The notes under the pieces were generated by a model, which was given only the letters and a program-made list of their open reading frames with translations, was not told the DNA's origin and did not search any database. From the NCBI GenBank assembly GCA_964629015.1, contig CAZVMN010000009.1:96881-160880 (forward strand): a stretch of 64,000 bases of DNA, given 5' to 3'. This document shows, in pieces, positions 42,307-51,571 of this stretch; the first letter of the stretch is position 1, and every line of letters starts with the position of its first letter. The position numbers were made by a program, and so were the translations under genes. This DNA is from Oceanococcus sp964629015 (GTDB lineage: Bacteria; Pseudomonadota; Gammaproteobacteria; Nevskiales; Oceanococcaceae).

Positions 42307-43512
42307 TCAGGGGTTTGCGGCACGTAGCCAGCGGATCGGGTTGTGTGTTTTTCGGCCTTGTCGGATTTCCAGGTAGACCCCGGTCTCGTCATGGCCGCCT
42401 GTGTTGCCGGCTTGCGCCAGCGGCTCTCCAGCTTTGACGGCGTCACCCACAGATTTGGTGGCAGTCTGGTTATGACCGTACAGGCTGAACCAGCCATCAC
42501 CATGGTCGACTACCACAAGCAGGCCGAAGTGGTGCATCCAATCGACATAGACCACGCGGCCTGATGCGATCGCGCGCACGGGTGTACCCTCCGGTGCAGC
42601 CAGCCACAGGCCCTTCCAGCGGGTTTCACCATCCGGCTTGAGGCTGTTGTAGCCAGCCAGCGTTGACCCTTCAACCGGGCGAAACAACTGGCCTTGGAGA
42701 TTGGCCAGATTGCCGCTGATGGTCGGCAAACGGCTTTGTTTGAGTGCAGCACTGAGCTGTTCGATGAGATTTTCGAGACGAGCTTGCTGGTTGCGTAGAT
42801 CACGCAAGGTGGCGCCGCCAGCGCCGAGCCGCGTTTGCACTTCATCCAGCAAGGCCTGGCGTTGCCCGCGCTGATTTTGAATGCCGGCCAGGGCCTGCTC
42901 GCGACTGGTTTTTAACGCTTTCAGCTCAGCCAGTGCCTGCGCCGCCTCTTGGTTTTTGGTTTCCAGCTGCGTCAGCGTCGCTTCAAAGGCCATGATGCGG
43001 TCCTGATATGAACGCTGGAAATACTCCAAGTACACCTGCATGCGCGCCAAGCGCGCGGGGTCTTGTTGGCTCAATAGCATGCGCGTGCGCGCTTGACGCC
43101 CGATGATGTACGCGGCGCGCAATTGTGATTCCAGAGCTTTGTAGTGCGTGCTGAGTTCGCCTTGCAGGTCTTTGCGCTCGGCTTCAAGGCGCGCGCTTCG
43201 CGTCTGGGCAGCGTGCAGATCACGGGTCACCAGGCGCGTGGCTTCGCGCAAACTGGCCAGACGTTGCTCGATGCGCTCGATGTCTTGACTCAGACTGTCC
43301 TGAGTCTTCTTGTCCTGCTCGACTTGCTCAGCGATGGATTGAATGCGCGCTTTGAGCGCAGCCAGTTCAGCTTTTTTTTGCGCCAGATCGCCCTGCGCCG
43401 CAAGTTGCAGTGGAAAGAGGAGGAGGGCGAAAACGAACATGCGCATGGCGGCGCGCATGTTCGCATGAGCCATGGCGGATTTCATCTGGCTGAAGTATCG
43501 GGCGGTTTTCAT
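42307..43512 (-). CDS. EnvC-like murein hydrolase activator (degenerate M23)
   Basis: A 401-residue periplasmic protein: signal (FVFALLLFPLQLAAQ), a long coiled coil (about 43-250) and a C-terminal LytM/M23 domain (about 290-400). The usual zinc ligands are replaced: the HxGxD region reads RWKGLWLAAPEGTPV and the HxH region reads SLYGHNQTA, as in E. coli EnvC, which activates amidases instead of cutting murein. GAGG lies seven bases before ATG 43512; this start gives an unusually long n-region, so a later Met is possible. ctpA follows downstream. Confidence 0.9.
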   Translation of the reverse strand: MKTARYFSQMKSAMAHANMRAAMRMFVFALLLFPLQLAAQGDLAQKKAELAALKARIQSIAEQVEQDKKTQDSLSQDIERIEQRLASLREATRLVTRDLHAAQTRSARLEAERKDLQGELSTHYKALESQLRAAYIIGRQARTRMLLSQQDPARLARMQVYLEYFQRSYQDRIMAFEATLTQLETKNQEAAQALAELKALKTSREQALAGIQNQRGQRQALLDEVQTRLGAGGATLRDLRNQQARLENLIEQLSAALKQSRLPTISGNLANLQGQLFRPVEGSTLAGYNSLKPDGETRWKGLWLAAPEGTPVRAIASGRVVYVDWMHHFGLLVVVDHGDGWFSLYGHNQTATKSVGDAVKAGEPLAQAGNTGGHDETGVYLEIRQGRKTHNPIRWLRAANP

Positions 43513-43552
43513 GCATGAGCCTCAGAGGCGATAATGGCGGTTTTACCGCGCG

Positions 43553-43987
43553 ATGTCCTTCATGCAGCAATTCAGCGAATTTCTTGGTAACCACATGCTC
43601 CTGTCGGGAGCCCTCTTGGCCGTGCTTGTGGCGCTTATTGCCAATGAGTTGGTGCTGATTCTGCGCAGCGGACGCAGGCTGACGCCGGCGGGTGCAGTGC
43701 GCCTGATCAATGACAAAGAAGCCCTGATCCTGGATTTGCGCGCGGCGACCGATTTCAAACGCGGTCACATCGTGGATTCGCGCAATGTGCCGATGGCGCG
43801 TCTGGATGAAGAAATCAAAAGTCTGAGCAAGCACCGCAGCAAGCCCATACTGCTGTGCTGTGCATTGGGCTCAACGGCGGCACAAGCCGGGGTGAAACTG
43901 CGCGCCGCCGGGTTCGAAGAGGTTTACCCCATGTCTGGCGGTATCAATGCCTGGCAGAACGCCGGCCTTCCGCTGACCACCAAGTAA
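43553..43987 (+). CDS. Membrane-anchored rhodanese-like protein
   Basis: A 144-residue protein with an N-terminal membrane helix (about 14-36) and a rhodanese domain (about 45-140): ALILDLRAATDFKRGHI, then the active loop LLCCALGSTAAQAG with two adjacent Cys. It resembles YibN, which is commonly encoded just before secB, as here. Sulfur transfer is possible. The start is the first ATG; no strong ribosome-binding site is visible. It is divergent from the envC-like gene. Confidence 0.9.
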   Translation: MSFMQQFSEFLGNHMLLSGALLAVLVALIANELVLILRSGRRLTPAGAVRLINDKEALILDLRAATDFKRGHIVDSRNVPMARLDEEIKSLSKHRSKPILLCCALGSTAAQAGVKLRAAGFEEVYPMSGGINAWQNAGLPLTTK

Positions 43988-44023
43988 GTCTGGCGTTCGC
44001 GCCTTTCCAATTCAGGATTCAAA

Positions 44024-44512
44024 GTGACAGAAACAGCCCCGCAAACCGCTGCTGGCCAAACGACTGGTCCGCAGGTGGTGATGCAAAAGATTTATCTCAA
44101 AGATTGCTCGGTCGAAATTCCTGGTGCGCCGCTGGTGTTCACCAAGGAATGGAAGCCGAAAATGGATGTGCAGATCAACACCGATGTCAAAGGTGTGGCG
44201 GAAGGCACTCACGAGGTCACCCTGTCGGTGACGGTCACAGCCAAGCTGGACGACACCACGGCCTATCTGGTGGAAGCCCATCAGGCTGGGATTTTCGTAC
44301 TGCGCGGTTTCGCGGAAAAAGACGACCAACGGCCAATATTGGGGGCGTATTGCCCCAATGCTTTGTTTCCCTATTTGCGCGAGACCGTCAGCGATTTGAT
44401 TCAGCGCGCCGGTTTCCCGCAGTTCCTGCTGCAGCCGGTCAATTTTGATGCGCTGTTTCAGGAGTATCTGAAGCAGCAGCAGGCGAGCGCGGACCAGGCG
44501 GCCAAGCATTAG
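44024..44512 (+). CDS. secB: Protein-export chaperone SecB
   Basis: Tetrameric cytosolic chaperone that keeps precursors unfolded for SecA. QKIYLKDCSVEIPGAP, FVLRGFAEKD and ILGAYCPNALFPYLRETVSD are the family signatures. The start is GTG with AGGA upstream. It is 162 residues, the typical length. It lies between the rhodanese gene and gpsA, the same order as in E. coli. Confidence 0.98.
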   Translation: MTETAPQTAAGQTTGPQVVMQKIYLKDCSVEIPGAPLVFTKEWKPKMDVQINTDVKGVAEGTHEVTLSVTVTAKLDDTTAYLVEAHQAGIFVLRGFAEKDDQRPILGAYCPNALFPYLRETVSDLIQRAGFPQFLLQPVNFDALFQEYLKQQQASADQAAKH

Positions 44513-44545
44513 TCAGGTCCATTTGCGCCGCCGGGGAGGGCTTAG

Positions 44546-45538
44546 ATGACTCAGATTGCGGTTTTTGGTGCCGGCTCGTACGGCACGTCGCTGGCCATCC
44601 AGCTGGCCCGCAATGGTTGCGACACCCTGCTGTGGGGGCGTGATGCGGAGCAGCTCAAACTGCTCGCCGCCGAGCGAGTCAATCAGCGCTATCTTCCGGG
44701 TTGCGATTTCCCGGCGCGCTTGCGTGTGGCAGAAAGTCTGGAGCAGGCGGCCGCCGTCCCTTTCTGGCTGTTGGCCGTGCCCAGCCATGCTTTGGGCCCC
44801 TTGGTCGAAACCCTCAAACCGTTGGCCAAAGGCCCGCGCCGAGTGGCATGTGCGAGCAAGGGTTTCGAGCCGAACAGTGGGCGCCTGGCGCACGAAGTGG
44901 TGACGGACGGCTTGGGCAGCGTGCCCTTCGCGATTGTGTCTGGGCCGACCTTTGCCAAGGAGGTGGGGCGTGGTTTGCCTTCCGCGATCACCATCGCATC
45001 GAGCACGCCGGGCTTTGCCGCGGAAACGGCAGATGCCTTGCACGGTCCCGGCATGCGCGCCTATACCTCGGATGACGTGATTGGTGTCGAGGTTGGTGGC
45101 GGAGTCAAGAACGTCATCGCCATCGCGGTGGGGGCAGCGGATGGTATGGGTCTGGGGGCGAATACCCGTGCCCTGCTGATTACCCGCGGTATGCGCGAGA
45201 TCATGCGTTTGGGCGAAGCCATGGGCGGGCAGCGCGAAACCTTGATGGGTTTGTCGGGCATGGGCGATCTGGTCCTGACCTGCACGGATGATCAGTCGCG
45301 CAATCGGCGTTTGGGCAAAGCCATTGGCCAGGGACACAGCGTGGATGATGCGCAGGATGAAATCGGCCAGGTGGTGGAAGGCGTGCGCAATGCCGTTGAG
45401 GTCAACCTGCTGGCGACCAAGTTCGACGTGGAGATGCCAATCAGCCAGCAGGTCTATCGCGTGCTGCATGAAGGGATAGCCGTGCGTCAGGCGTTTTACG
45501 AGTTGTCGTCGCGACCGCCGGGAGAGGAGTCGCGCTAG
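44546..45538 (+). CDS. gpsA: Glycerol-3-phosphate dehydrogenase [NAD(P)+]
   Basis: Makes sn-glycerol-3-phosphate from dihydroxyacetone phosphate for phospholipids. The NAD(P)-binding FGAGSYGTSLA is at residues 6-16, and GPTFAKEV, GGGVKNVIAIAVG with the catalytic Lys and GLSGMGDLVLTC are conserved. GGAGGG precedes the ATG. It is 330 residues. It is convergent with lptB, three bases apart. Confidence 0.97.
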   Translation: MTQIAVFGAGSYGTSLAIQLARNGCDTLLWGRDAEQLKLLAAERVNQRYLPGCDFPARLRVAESLEQAAAVPFWLLAVPSHALGPLVETLKPLAKGPRRVACASKGFEPNSGRLAHEVVTDGLGSVPFAIVSGPTFAKEVGRGLPSAITIASSTPGFAAETADALHGPGMRAYTSDDVIGVEVGGGVKNVIAIAVGAADGMGLGANTRALLITRGMREIMRLGEAMGGQRETLMGLSGMGDLVLTCTDDQSRNRRLGKAIGQGHSVDDAQDEIGQVVEGVRNAVEVNLLATKFDVEMPISQQVYRVLHEGIAVRQAFYELSSRPPGEESR

Positions 45539-45541
45539 CGC

Positions 45542-46264
45542 CTACATGCGGAAGTCGTCACCCAGATAGACTTTCCGCACGTGCTCGTTTTCCAGCACGT
45601 TCTGTGGCGTACCTTCGGCAATCACACCGCCCTCGCTGAGAATATACGCGCGGCTGCAGATGCCCAGGGTTTCACGCACATTGTGATCGGTGATGAGCAC
45701 CCCGATGCCGCGGTCGCGCAGGTGATTCACGATCAGCTGGATGTCGCCGACGGCAATGGGATCGACCCCGGCGAAAGGTTCATCGAGCAGAATGAATTTG
45801 GGTTCAGCGGCCAGGGCCCGAGCAATTTCCACGCGGCGGCGCTCGCCCCCGGACAGGCTCATGCCCAAGCCATCACGAATGTGCGTGATGTGCAGTTCTT
45901 CCAAAAGCTTTTCCAGCTCTTCGCGATGCTGGCTGCGTTTGAGATCCTTACGAATCTGCAGGATGCTCAGAATGTTGTCGGTCACGCTGAGCTTGCGAAA
46001 GATCGAGGCTTCTTGCGGCAGATAGCCAACCCCCAGGCGCGCGCGCAGATGCATCGGCAGATGGGTGATGTCAGTGTCGCCAATGCGGATTTGTCCTTCA
46101 TCGGCGGGCACCAGCCCCACCATCATATAGAACGAGGTGGTTTTTCCGGCACCATTGGGGCCCAGCAGGCCAACAATCTCGCCGGGATTGACGTGCACAG
46201 ACACGCCGTTGACCACGGTGCGCTTGCGATAGCGCTTGACCAGATTTTCCGCAACCAGGCTCAC
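45542..46264 (-). CDS. lptB: LPS export ABC ATPase LptB
   Basis: ATPase of the LptB2FG complex that drives lipopolysaccharide from the inner membrane to the cell surface. Walker A GPNGAGKTTS, ABC signature LSGGERRRVE, Walker B FILLDEPFAGVDP are intact. It is 240 residues. It overlaps lptA by four bases. In most relatives rpoN follows; here the operon ends and gpsA comes from the other strand. Confidence 0.98.
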   Translation of the reverse strand: MSLVAENLVKRYRKRTVVNGVSVHVNPGEIVGLLGPNGAGKTTSFYMMVGLVPADEGQIRIGDTDITHLPMHLRARLGVGYLPQEASIFRKLSVTDNILSILQIRKDLKRSQHREELEKLLEELHITHIRDGLGMSLSGGERRRVEIARALAAEPKFILLDEPFAGVDPIAVGDIQLIVNHLRDRGIGVLITDHNVRETLGICSRAYILSEGGVIAEGTPQNVLENEHVRKVYLGDDFRM

Positions 46265-46779
46265 GGGGTCTTCGCGGGGTCGGATGGTGGGTTGATGATG
46301 ATGCGCACGCGATCCTTGCCGCCGTCGGCTTGAATGCGCGCATTGGCGACGTCGTAACGCACGCTGTCACCTCGCAGTTCGTCCTCCCCGCGGGTGATGC
46401 GCGCATCACCGGCCAGCTCCAGCACCTCGACAATGGTGGTGTAAACGATCTGGCGGGCCGAGGCGACGACCGGTGGGCCGTCCGCGTCAGCTTGATGTTC
46501 TGCGGTGGCCGGATTGCCGGACAGGCGTGCTTCAATTTGTCCGCTGGATGGATCACGCTGAATACGCAACTGCTCGCCGTGCATGGTCAGGGGGCCGCGC
46601 TTCAGGCGCACATTGCCGCGGTAGACGCTGACGTCACGCTCTTCGCTGAGCTCGGCTTCATCCGCTTCAATTTCGACCGCCAAAGCTTCGCTCAGAAAAC
46701 CCGGGCGCTCCTGCTGCTGCGCACTCAATGGTGCACTCAGCGTTGCGGCAAACAGGGCGAAAAGCAGTTTACGGTTCAT
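46261..46779 (-). CDS. lptA: LPS transport periplasmic protein LptA
   Basis: Periplasmic OstA-fold protein that forms the bridge for LPS. It has a signal peptide (MNRKLLFALFAATLSAPLSA), VYRGNVRLKRGPLTMHGEQL and LAGDARITRGEDELRGDSV, two of the typical jellyroll strands. ATG at 46779 begins the signal exactly; an in-frame start at 46794 would overlap lptC by 26 bases and is less likely. It is 172 residues. Confidence 0.95.
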   Translation of the reverse strand: MNRKLLFALFAATLSAPLSAQQQERPGFLSEALAVEIEADEAELSEERDVSVYRGNVRLKRGPLTMHGEQLRIQRDPSSGQIEARLSGNPATAEHQADADGPPVVASARQIVYTTIVEVLELAGDARITRGEDELRGDSVRYDVANARIQADGGKDRVRIIINPPSDPAKTP

Positions 46780-47341
46780 AGCGGACGCGGACATCAGACA
46801 GCAGGCGCAGTTCCTGACCGGCCATATCGGTGCGCAGGCCGGTGGCTGTTGCGTTCACGCTGTCAGAGTTCATGTGCACGGTGGATTCGGTATCAATCAG
46901 ACGTTCGGCGAAACGGATACGGATGCTGTCAGTGCTCAAGTGAACGGTTTCGCCGGTGCGAAGTGTACCGTGCATTTTGACATTGCCGGACAGCTCCAGG
47001 GATTCCTCGCCGGGTGGGATATGTCCCGAGCGCGCGGTCAGCGTCCACGGGCCGTTCAGATAATCGACCTCGACCTCCGCCATGCTCACGCTGTTGTCCG
47101 GGAAATGGAGCACGTTGGCGGCATTGACGCGGTACAGCAACTGACCGCTGTCATCCATGCTGCTGAGCTGTGCGCCGCGGATGTAGTAATCGGCTTCTGG
47201 CGGCGGCTGAGGAATGTCCGCGCGGGGGCGTTCACTCGGGGTGCGCACCTGGGTTGCCACGCCGACAAGAATCGCTGGGATCAGTGCCAGCGGTAGCGCG
47301 GCCAGGCCGATACGCGTGCGCACTGGCGAAGCCACTTTCAT
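46769..47341 (-). CDS. lptC: LPS export protein LptC
   Basis: Inner-membrane-anchored, bitopic protein that passes LPS from LptBFG to LptA. One N-terminal helix (about 9-27), then an OstA-like periplasmic fold with GHIPPGEESLELSGNV and STDSIRIRFAERLIDTES. It is 190 residues. ATG at 47341 overlaps the kdsC stop (ATGA), which fixes the start; the longer in-frame extension lies inside kdsC. Confidence 0.94.
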   Translation of the reverse strand: MKVASPVRTRIGLAALPLALIPAILVGVATQVRTPSERPRADIPQPPPEADYYIRGAQLSSMDDSGQLLYRVNAANVLHFPDNSVSMAEVEVDYLNGPWTLTARSGHIPPGEESLELSGNVKMHGTLRTGETVHLSTDSIRIRFAERLIDTESTVHMNSDSVNATATGLRTDMAGQELRLLSDVRVRYEP

Positions 47342-47829
47342 CGCGCGGCCAGAATCAGATCGGAAATTTCCCGAACAGCACCGTGACCGCCGAGGCTGGG
47401 GGCAACCCAATCTGCGGCTGCGCGCACGTCAGCGTGCGCATCGGCTGGACAAAACGCCGCACCGCAGACCTCGAACAACGGCAGGTCTGGAGTGTCGTCG
47501 CCAACCATGGCCGCCTGGTCGGCGGATATGCCCAGATGTGCGATCAGCTCTTCAAACAGCGGCAGCTTGTCGTCCTGGCCAAAATAGCGATGGGTGACAC
47601 CCAGGTTTCTCAGTCGTTGCGCCAAGCCGCCGGCGGGTCGACCGCTGATCACCGCGGTGACAATGCCGGCGTGTTGCAGATTCTTCAGGCCCAGTCCATC
47701 GCGCACATGAGTGCTGCGCCATTCCTGGCCGTCCGGTCCCAGGTAGAGTTTGCCGTCGGTGAGTACGCCGTCGACATCGAAGATGACCAGTTTGAGCGTG
47801 CTCAAACGTTGGCGCAGTTCGTCATTCAT
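47338..47829 (-). CDS. kdsC: Kdo-8-phosphate phosphatase
   Basis: HAD-family phosphatase removing phosphate from Kdo-8-P in lipid A-core synthesis. The nucleophile motif VIFDVDGVLTDG (Asp21 or nearby) and the third motif GDDTPDLPLF are present. There is no cap domain, as expected. It is 163 residues. It shares a TGATG start/stop overlap with kdsD. Confidence 0.97.
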   Translation of the reverse strand: MNDELRQRLSTLKLVIFDVDGVLTDGKLYLGPDGQEWRSTHVRDGLGLKNLQHAGIVTAVISGRPAGGLAQRLRNLGVTHRYFGQDDKLPLFEELIAHLGISADQAAMVGDDTPDLPLFEVCGAAFCPADAHADVRAAADWVAPSLGGHGAVREISDLILAAR

Positions 47830-48800
47830 CAGATCACTCCGGCGCGCAGCAGATCATGCATGTGCAGGGCGCCTTGCAGTTGCTTGTTGTGGTCGGCGAC
47901 CAGCAGCGCGGTGATGCTGTGATGCTGCATCATGGCCACCGCTTCGGCGGCAAGTTGATCGGCGTCTATGGTTTTCGGACCGGGGCTCATTACCTCGTCG
48001 ATCAGGGTGTTGTGCATGTCCGCGTTGCGATCCAGCGTGCGGCGTAAATCGCCATCGGTGAAGATGCCGACGATGTGGTCCTGTTCGTCGACCACCGCGG
48101 TCATGCCCATGCCCTTACGGGTGACTTCCATCAAGGCTTCAGCCAATGGTGCGCCGAGACGCACTTTGGGGACGTCGCCATCGCTGTGCATGACATCGCG
48201 CACATGCACCAGCAAGCGCCGACCCAGGCTGCCGCCTGGATGTGAGCGGGCGAAGTCTTCGGCGGTAAAACCGCGCGCATCCAGCAAGGCCACCGCCAGC
48301 GCATCGCCCATAGCCAGCGTCGCGGTGGAGCTGGCGGTCGGGGCCAGATTCAAAGGGCAGGCTTCTTTGGCCACGGCCACGTTCAGATGCACATCAGATT
48401 CGCGTGCGAGACTCGATTCGGGGCGGCCGCTCATCGAGATCAACGGCACACCCTGACGCTTGATCAGCGGGATCAGGGTGAGCAACTCCGCGGTTTCACC
48501 GGAATACGACAAGCCAATAACCACATCGGTGGGCGTGATCATGCCGAGATCGCCATGACTGGCTTCGCCCGGGTGTAGAAAGAAGGCCGGTGTGCCGGTG
48601 CTGGCCAGGGTCGCGGCAATCTTGTTGCCGATGTGTCCGGACTTGCCCATGCCGGTCACCACCACACGGCCTTGGCAGGCCAGCATCAGTTCGCAGGCGC
48701 GCGCGAAATCCGCATCAATACGTTCGGTCAGCGCGGTCAGGGCATCGCGCTCAATGGTTAGTACCTCTTGACCGCGGGCGATCAGGGCCTCTGTGCTCAT
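47829..48800 (-). CDS. kdsD: Arabinose-5-phosphate isomerase
   Basis: Converts ribulose-5-P to arabinose-5-P, the first step of Kdo synthesis. SIS domain (GMGKSGHIGNKIAATLASTG, LSYSGETAEL) and two C-terminal CBS domains (about 200-320). ATG at 48800 gives 323 residues. A GTG at 48812 forms a GTGA overlap with the upstream exchanger gene and could be the true, coupled start with four more residues. Confidence 0.96.
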   Translation of the reverse strand: MSTEALIARGQEVLTIERDALTALTERIDADFARACELMLACQGRVVVTGMGKSGHIGNKIAATLASTGTPAFFLHPGEASHGDLGMITPTDVVIGLSYSGETAELLTLIPLIKRQGVPLISMSGRPESSLARESDVHLNVAVAKEACPLNLAPTASSTATLAMGDALAVALLDARGFTAEDFARSHPGGSLGRRLLVHVRDVMHSDGDVPKVRLGAPLAEALMEVTRKGMGMTAVVDEQDHIVGIFTDGDLRRTLDRNADMHNTLIDEVMSPGPKTIDADQLAAEAVAMMQHHSITALLVADHNKQLQGALHMHDLLRAGVI

Positions 48801-48808
48801 AGCGGTGC

Positions 48809-49783
48809 TCACAGCAAATCCAGGTCAATCGCCAGTATAAGTTCGTAAGCCGCGAAGGCGGCGAGCAGGATCAATCCTTCCGGTCGTGAGATCCGCCCCG
48901 GCCCGCGCCAACCGAAGGCCATGATCAGAGTGGCGACGGTGAGACCGAGCATGACCGGCAGGTCGCGGGCCAGGATCTCTGCGTCCAGTGCTGGTGCGGC
49001 GATGAGCCCGGGGATACCCAGCACGAGCAAAATATTGAACAGATTGGAGCCGAGGACATTGCCCAAAGCCAGTTCCGCTTCGCCACGTAGGGCGCTGGCA
49101 ACTGAAGCGGCGAGTTCCGGAAGGCTGGTCCCGATCGCAACGATGGTCAGACCGATGACCAGGTCGGGAATGCCGAAAGTCCGGGCAATTTCGCTGGCGC
49201 CCCAGACCAGGAGCTGGGCGCTGGCCGGCAGCATGACGATGCCGAAGGCGACCCACATCCAGGCTTTGGGTTTGGGCAGTTGGGCGTCGTTTTCGTGCTC
49301 AGACAGTTCGGCGATCATTGGGTCATCCGAAGCGCCACTGCGGGCCAGCGTCACCATCCACGCCAGCATGCCCAGAAAGCCGGCAAACAGCACCGCGCCT
49401 TCCATGCGGGTCAACATCAGATCAGAACACAGGTAATAGGCGAGCAGACTGACAATCAGCACCAGCGGCAGCTCGCGTTTAAGAATGGCGGAGTCCACTG
49501 CCAATGGGGAAATCAGCGCGGTGACGCCCAGAACCAGGGCCAGATTGGTGATATTTGAGCCAATCGCGTTACCCACGGCGATACTTGGCGCACCGCTGAA
49601 GGATGCGCTCAGCGAGACCAGAACCTCCGGTGCCGAGGTTCCGATGCCAACGATGGTGATGCCGATCAGCAGAGGTGGCGCGCCGAGGATGCGCGCGATA
49701 CTGCCGGCTCCCAACACGAAGCGGTCGGCGCTGTAAGTCAGCAAGATGAGACCGGCGATGACGGCGGCAAGCGAGACAAGCAT
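48809..49783 (-). CDS. Calcium/sodium:proton antiporter family (YrbG-like)
   Basis: A 324-residue membrane protein of the cation/Ca2+ exchanger family with ten or so helices. The two inverted alpha-repeats are visible: GIGTSAPEVLVSLSAS (about 45-60) and AIGTSLPELAASVAS. ATG at 49783 starts the first helix; the upstream in-frame extension is weak. It heads the kdsD-kdsC-lptC-lptA-lptB group, as yrbG does in E. coli. The ion specificity is not certain. Confidence 0.92.
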   Translation of the reverse strand: MLVSLAAVIAGLILLTYSADRFVLGAGSIARILGAPPLLIGITIVGIGTSAPEVLVSLSASFSGAPSIAVGNAIGSNITNLALVLGVTALISPLAVDSAILKRELPLVLIVSLLAYYLCSDLMLTRMEGAVLFAGFLGMLAWMVTLARSGASDDPMIAELSEHENDAQLPKPKAWMWVAFGIVMLPASAQLLVWGASEIARTFGIPDLVIGLTIVAIGTSLPELAASVASALRGEAELALGNVLGSNLFNILLVLGIPGLIAAPALDAEILARDLPVMLGLTVATLIMAFGWRGPGRISRPEGLILLAAFAAYELILAIDLDLL

Positions 49784-49865
49784 GGGGAATCCAGTCGGAC
49801 AATGAAGGCGGACGGCCAAGTCATCAAGTAAACTTCGCCTCCGCTTAAACCCCGAATTCTAAACA

Positions 49866-50789
49866 ATGACCGCTGCTATAGACATCGATGCGGTGTCCAA
49901 GCGCTATGGTTCGCTTCAGGCCCTGGACGGGGTCAGCTTTGAGATTCCGGCCGGTTCGTTTTTTGGTCTGCTCGGCCCCAATGGCGCGGGCAAATCCACG
50001 CTGATCAGCATCATCGCGGGTTTGGTGCGCAAAGACGCTGGTGCCGTGCGGGTGATGGGACATGACACCGTCACCGCCTACCGGCAGGCACGCCAGAACC
50101 TGGGTGTGGTTCCGCAAGAGTTGGTTTACGACCCGTTTTTCACAATCGAAGAAATGTTGCACATCCAGGCCGGCTATTTCGGCCAGCGTGGCGCCGATGT
50201 GCAGGACTGGGTCAATGAACTGCTGCGCGCGCTGGATCTGGAAGCCAAGCGTGACGCCAAACTCCGCGCGCTGTCCGGCGGAATGAAGCGCCGCGTGCTG
50301 ATCGCGCAGGCGCTGGTTCACAAGCCGCCGGTGGTGATCCTGGATGAGCCGACGGCCGGTGTGGATGTGGAGTTGCGCCGAGCGTTGTGGCATTTCACGC
50401 GGCGCCTTCACAACGAGGGGCACACCATCGTGCTCACCACCCACTATCTGGAAGAAGCGGAAGCCTTGTGCGACCGCATTGCGATTCTGGATAACGGACA
50501 GGTGCGTGCGCTGGAGGACAAGGTGTCGATGCTGGGGCGCCATCCCTACCGCTTCGTCAAGATCAAAACCAGCGGCGATGGTCAGCTGCCAGCCTCCTTG
50601 CAGGCCCTGATCAGCAGCGGCGGCGAGACAGCTGGCAGTGACATCGAATTCCGCTTGCACAAAGACAAGGACCGCATTGGTGATCTGTTGGACGGCGTGC
50701 GTGATGCCGGTTTCCGACTCGAAGATATCCGCATGCGCGAGCCTTCCCTGGAAGACGTGTTCGTCGAATTGACCGGGGGTGAGGCATGA
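49866..50789 (+). CDS. ABC transporter ATPase (YadG-like)
   Basis: A 307-residue ATPase. Walker A GPNGAGKSTLIS (about 38-49), signature LSGGMKRRVLIA, Walker B VVILDEPTAGVDVE and the switch His in LTTHYLEEAE. A C-terminal extension of about 90 residues is typical of ABC-2 exporters. Its ATGA overlap with the permease gene shows they form one exporter. It sits where the mlaFEDCB genes are found in related bacteria. The substrate is unknown. Confidence 0.93.
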   Translation: MTAAIDIDAVSKRYGSLQALDGVSFEIPAGSFFGLLGPNGAGKSTLISIIAGLVRKDAGAVRVMGHDTVTAYRQARQNLGVVPQELVYDPFFTIEEMLHIQAGYFGQRGADVQDWVNELLRALDLEAKRDAKLRALSGGMKRRVLIAQALVHKPPVVILDEPTAGVDVELRRALWHFTRRLHNEGHTIVLTTHYLEEAEALCDRIAILDNGQVRALEDKVSMLGRHPYRFVKIKTSGDGQLPASLQALISSGGETAGSDIEFRLHKDKDRIGDLLDGVRDAGFRLEDIRMREPSLEDVFVELTGGEA

Positions 50790-51547
50790 ATCGCATTGGG
50801 TTTTTGACCTTGCTGCGCAAGGAAGTGCGCCGTTTCATGAAGGTCGTGGGGCAAACTGTGACGTCGCCGGTGATCACCTCGGTGCTGTATCTGGTGGTAT
50901 TCGGGCAGGTGCTCAAGGGGCGTGTCGAGGTCTATGACGGGGTCGGCTATCTGGCCTTTTTGATTCCCGGTTTGATGATGATGAGTGTGATTCAGAATTC
51001 GTTCGCTAACACTTCATCCAGCGTCACTCAGTCCAAAATCAACGGCAATCTGGTGTTCTTGCTGCTGGCCCCATTGTCGATTTTCGAGATCTATGCGGCG
51101 TTTGTGCTGGCCGCAGTGCTGCGCGGCGCACTGGTTGCGATCTGTTTGTACGCCGTGGGTTGGGCATTTGTGCCTTTGCCGATTGCCGAGCCGGTGCATT
51201 TGCTGGCCATGTTGTTCCTGTCCAGCGCGTGTCTTGCGTCCCTGGGCATGATCGCGGGGATTCTGGCCGACAAATTTGAGCATCTGGCGGCGTTTCAGAA
51301 CTACTTCATCATGCCGTTCTCGTTTTTGTCCGGGGTGTTTTATTCGATTCATTCTTTGCCCGAATTCTGGGCAAAAATGTCTCATTTCAACCCGTTTTTT
51401 TATATGATTGATGGTTTTCGTCTGGGCTTTTTCGGCATCGCCGATGCCTCCGGCAACCTCAGTCTGGCTGTGGTCGGTGGCTTTTTGCTGCTGGTCTCGG
51501 CCATTTGCCTGGGCTTGCTGCACACCGGCTACAAGCTGCGCCCCTGA
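50786..51547 (+). CDS. ABC-2 type permease (YadH-like)
   Basis: A 253-residue membrane protein with six helices. The N-terminal RKEVRRFMKVVGQTVTSPVI and the segment FIMPFSFLSGVFYSIHSLPE are the marks of ABC-2 permeases of the YadH type. With the preceding ATPase it forms an exporter of an unknown hydrophobic or polysaccharide-like compound. The ibaG gene follows 24 bases later. Confidence 0.92.
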   Translation: MNRIGFLTLLRKEVRRFMKVVGQTVTSPVITSVLYLVVFGQVLKGRVEVYDGVGYLAFLIPGLMMMSVIQNSFANTSSSVTQSKINGNLVFLLLAPLSIFEIYAAFVLAAVLRGALVAICLYAVGWAFVPLPIAEPVHLLAMLFLSSACLASLGMIAGILADKFEHLAAFQNYFIMPFSFLSGVFYSIHSLPEFWAKMSHFNPFFYMIDGFRLGFFGIADASGNLSLAVVGGFLLLVSAICLGLLHTGYKLRP

Positions 51548-51571
51548 CATCCGAATTGCGAGTGAGCCAAC

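Noticed and set aside
44513..45469. A 318-codon minus-strand frame over gpsA
   Set aside because: Shadow of gpsA; composition typical of antisense translation.
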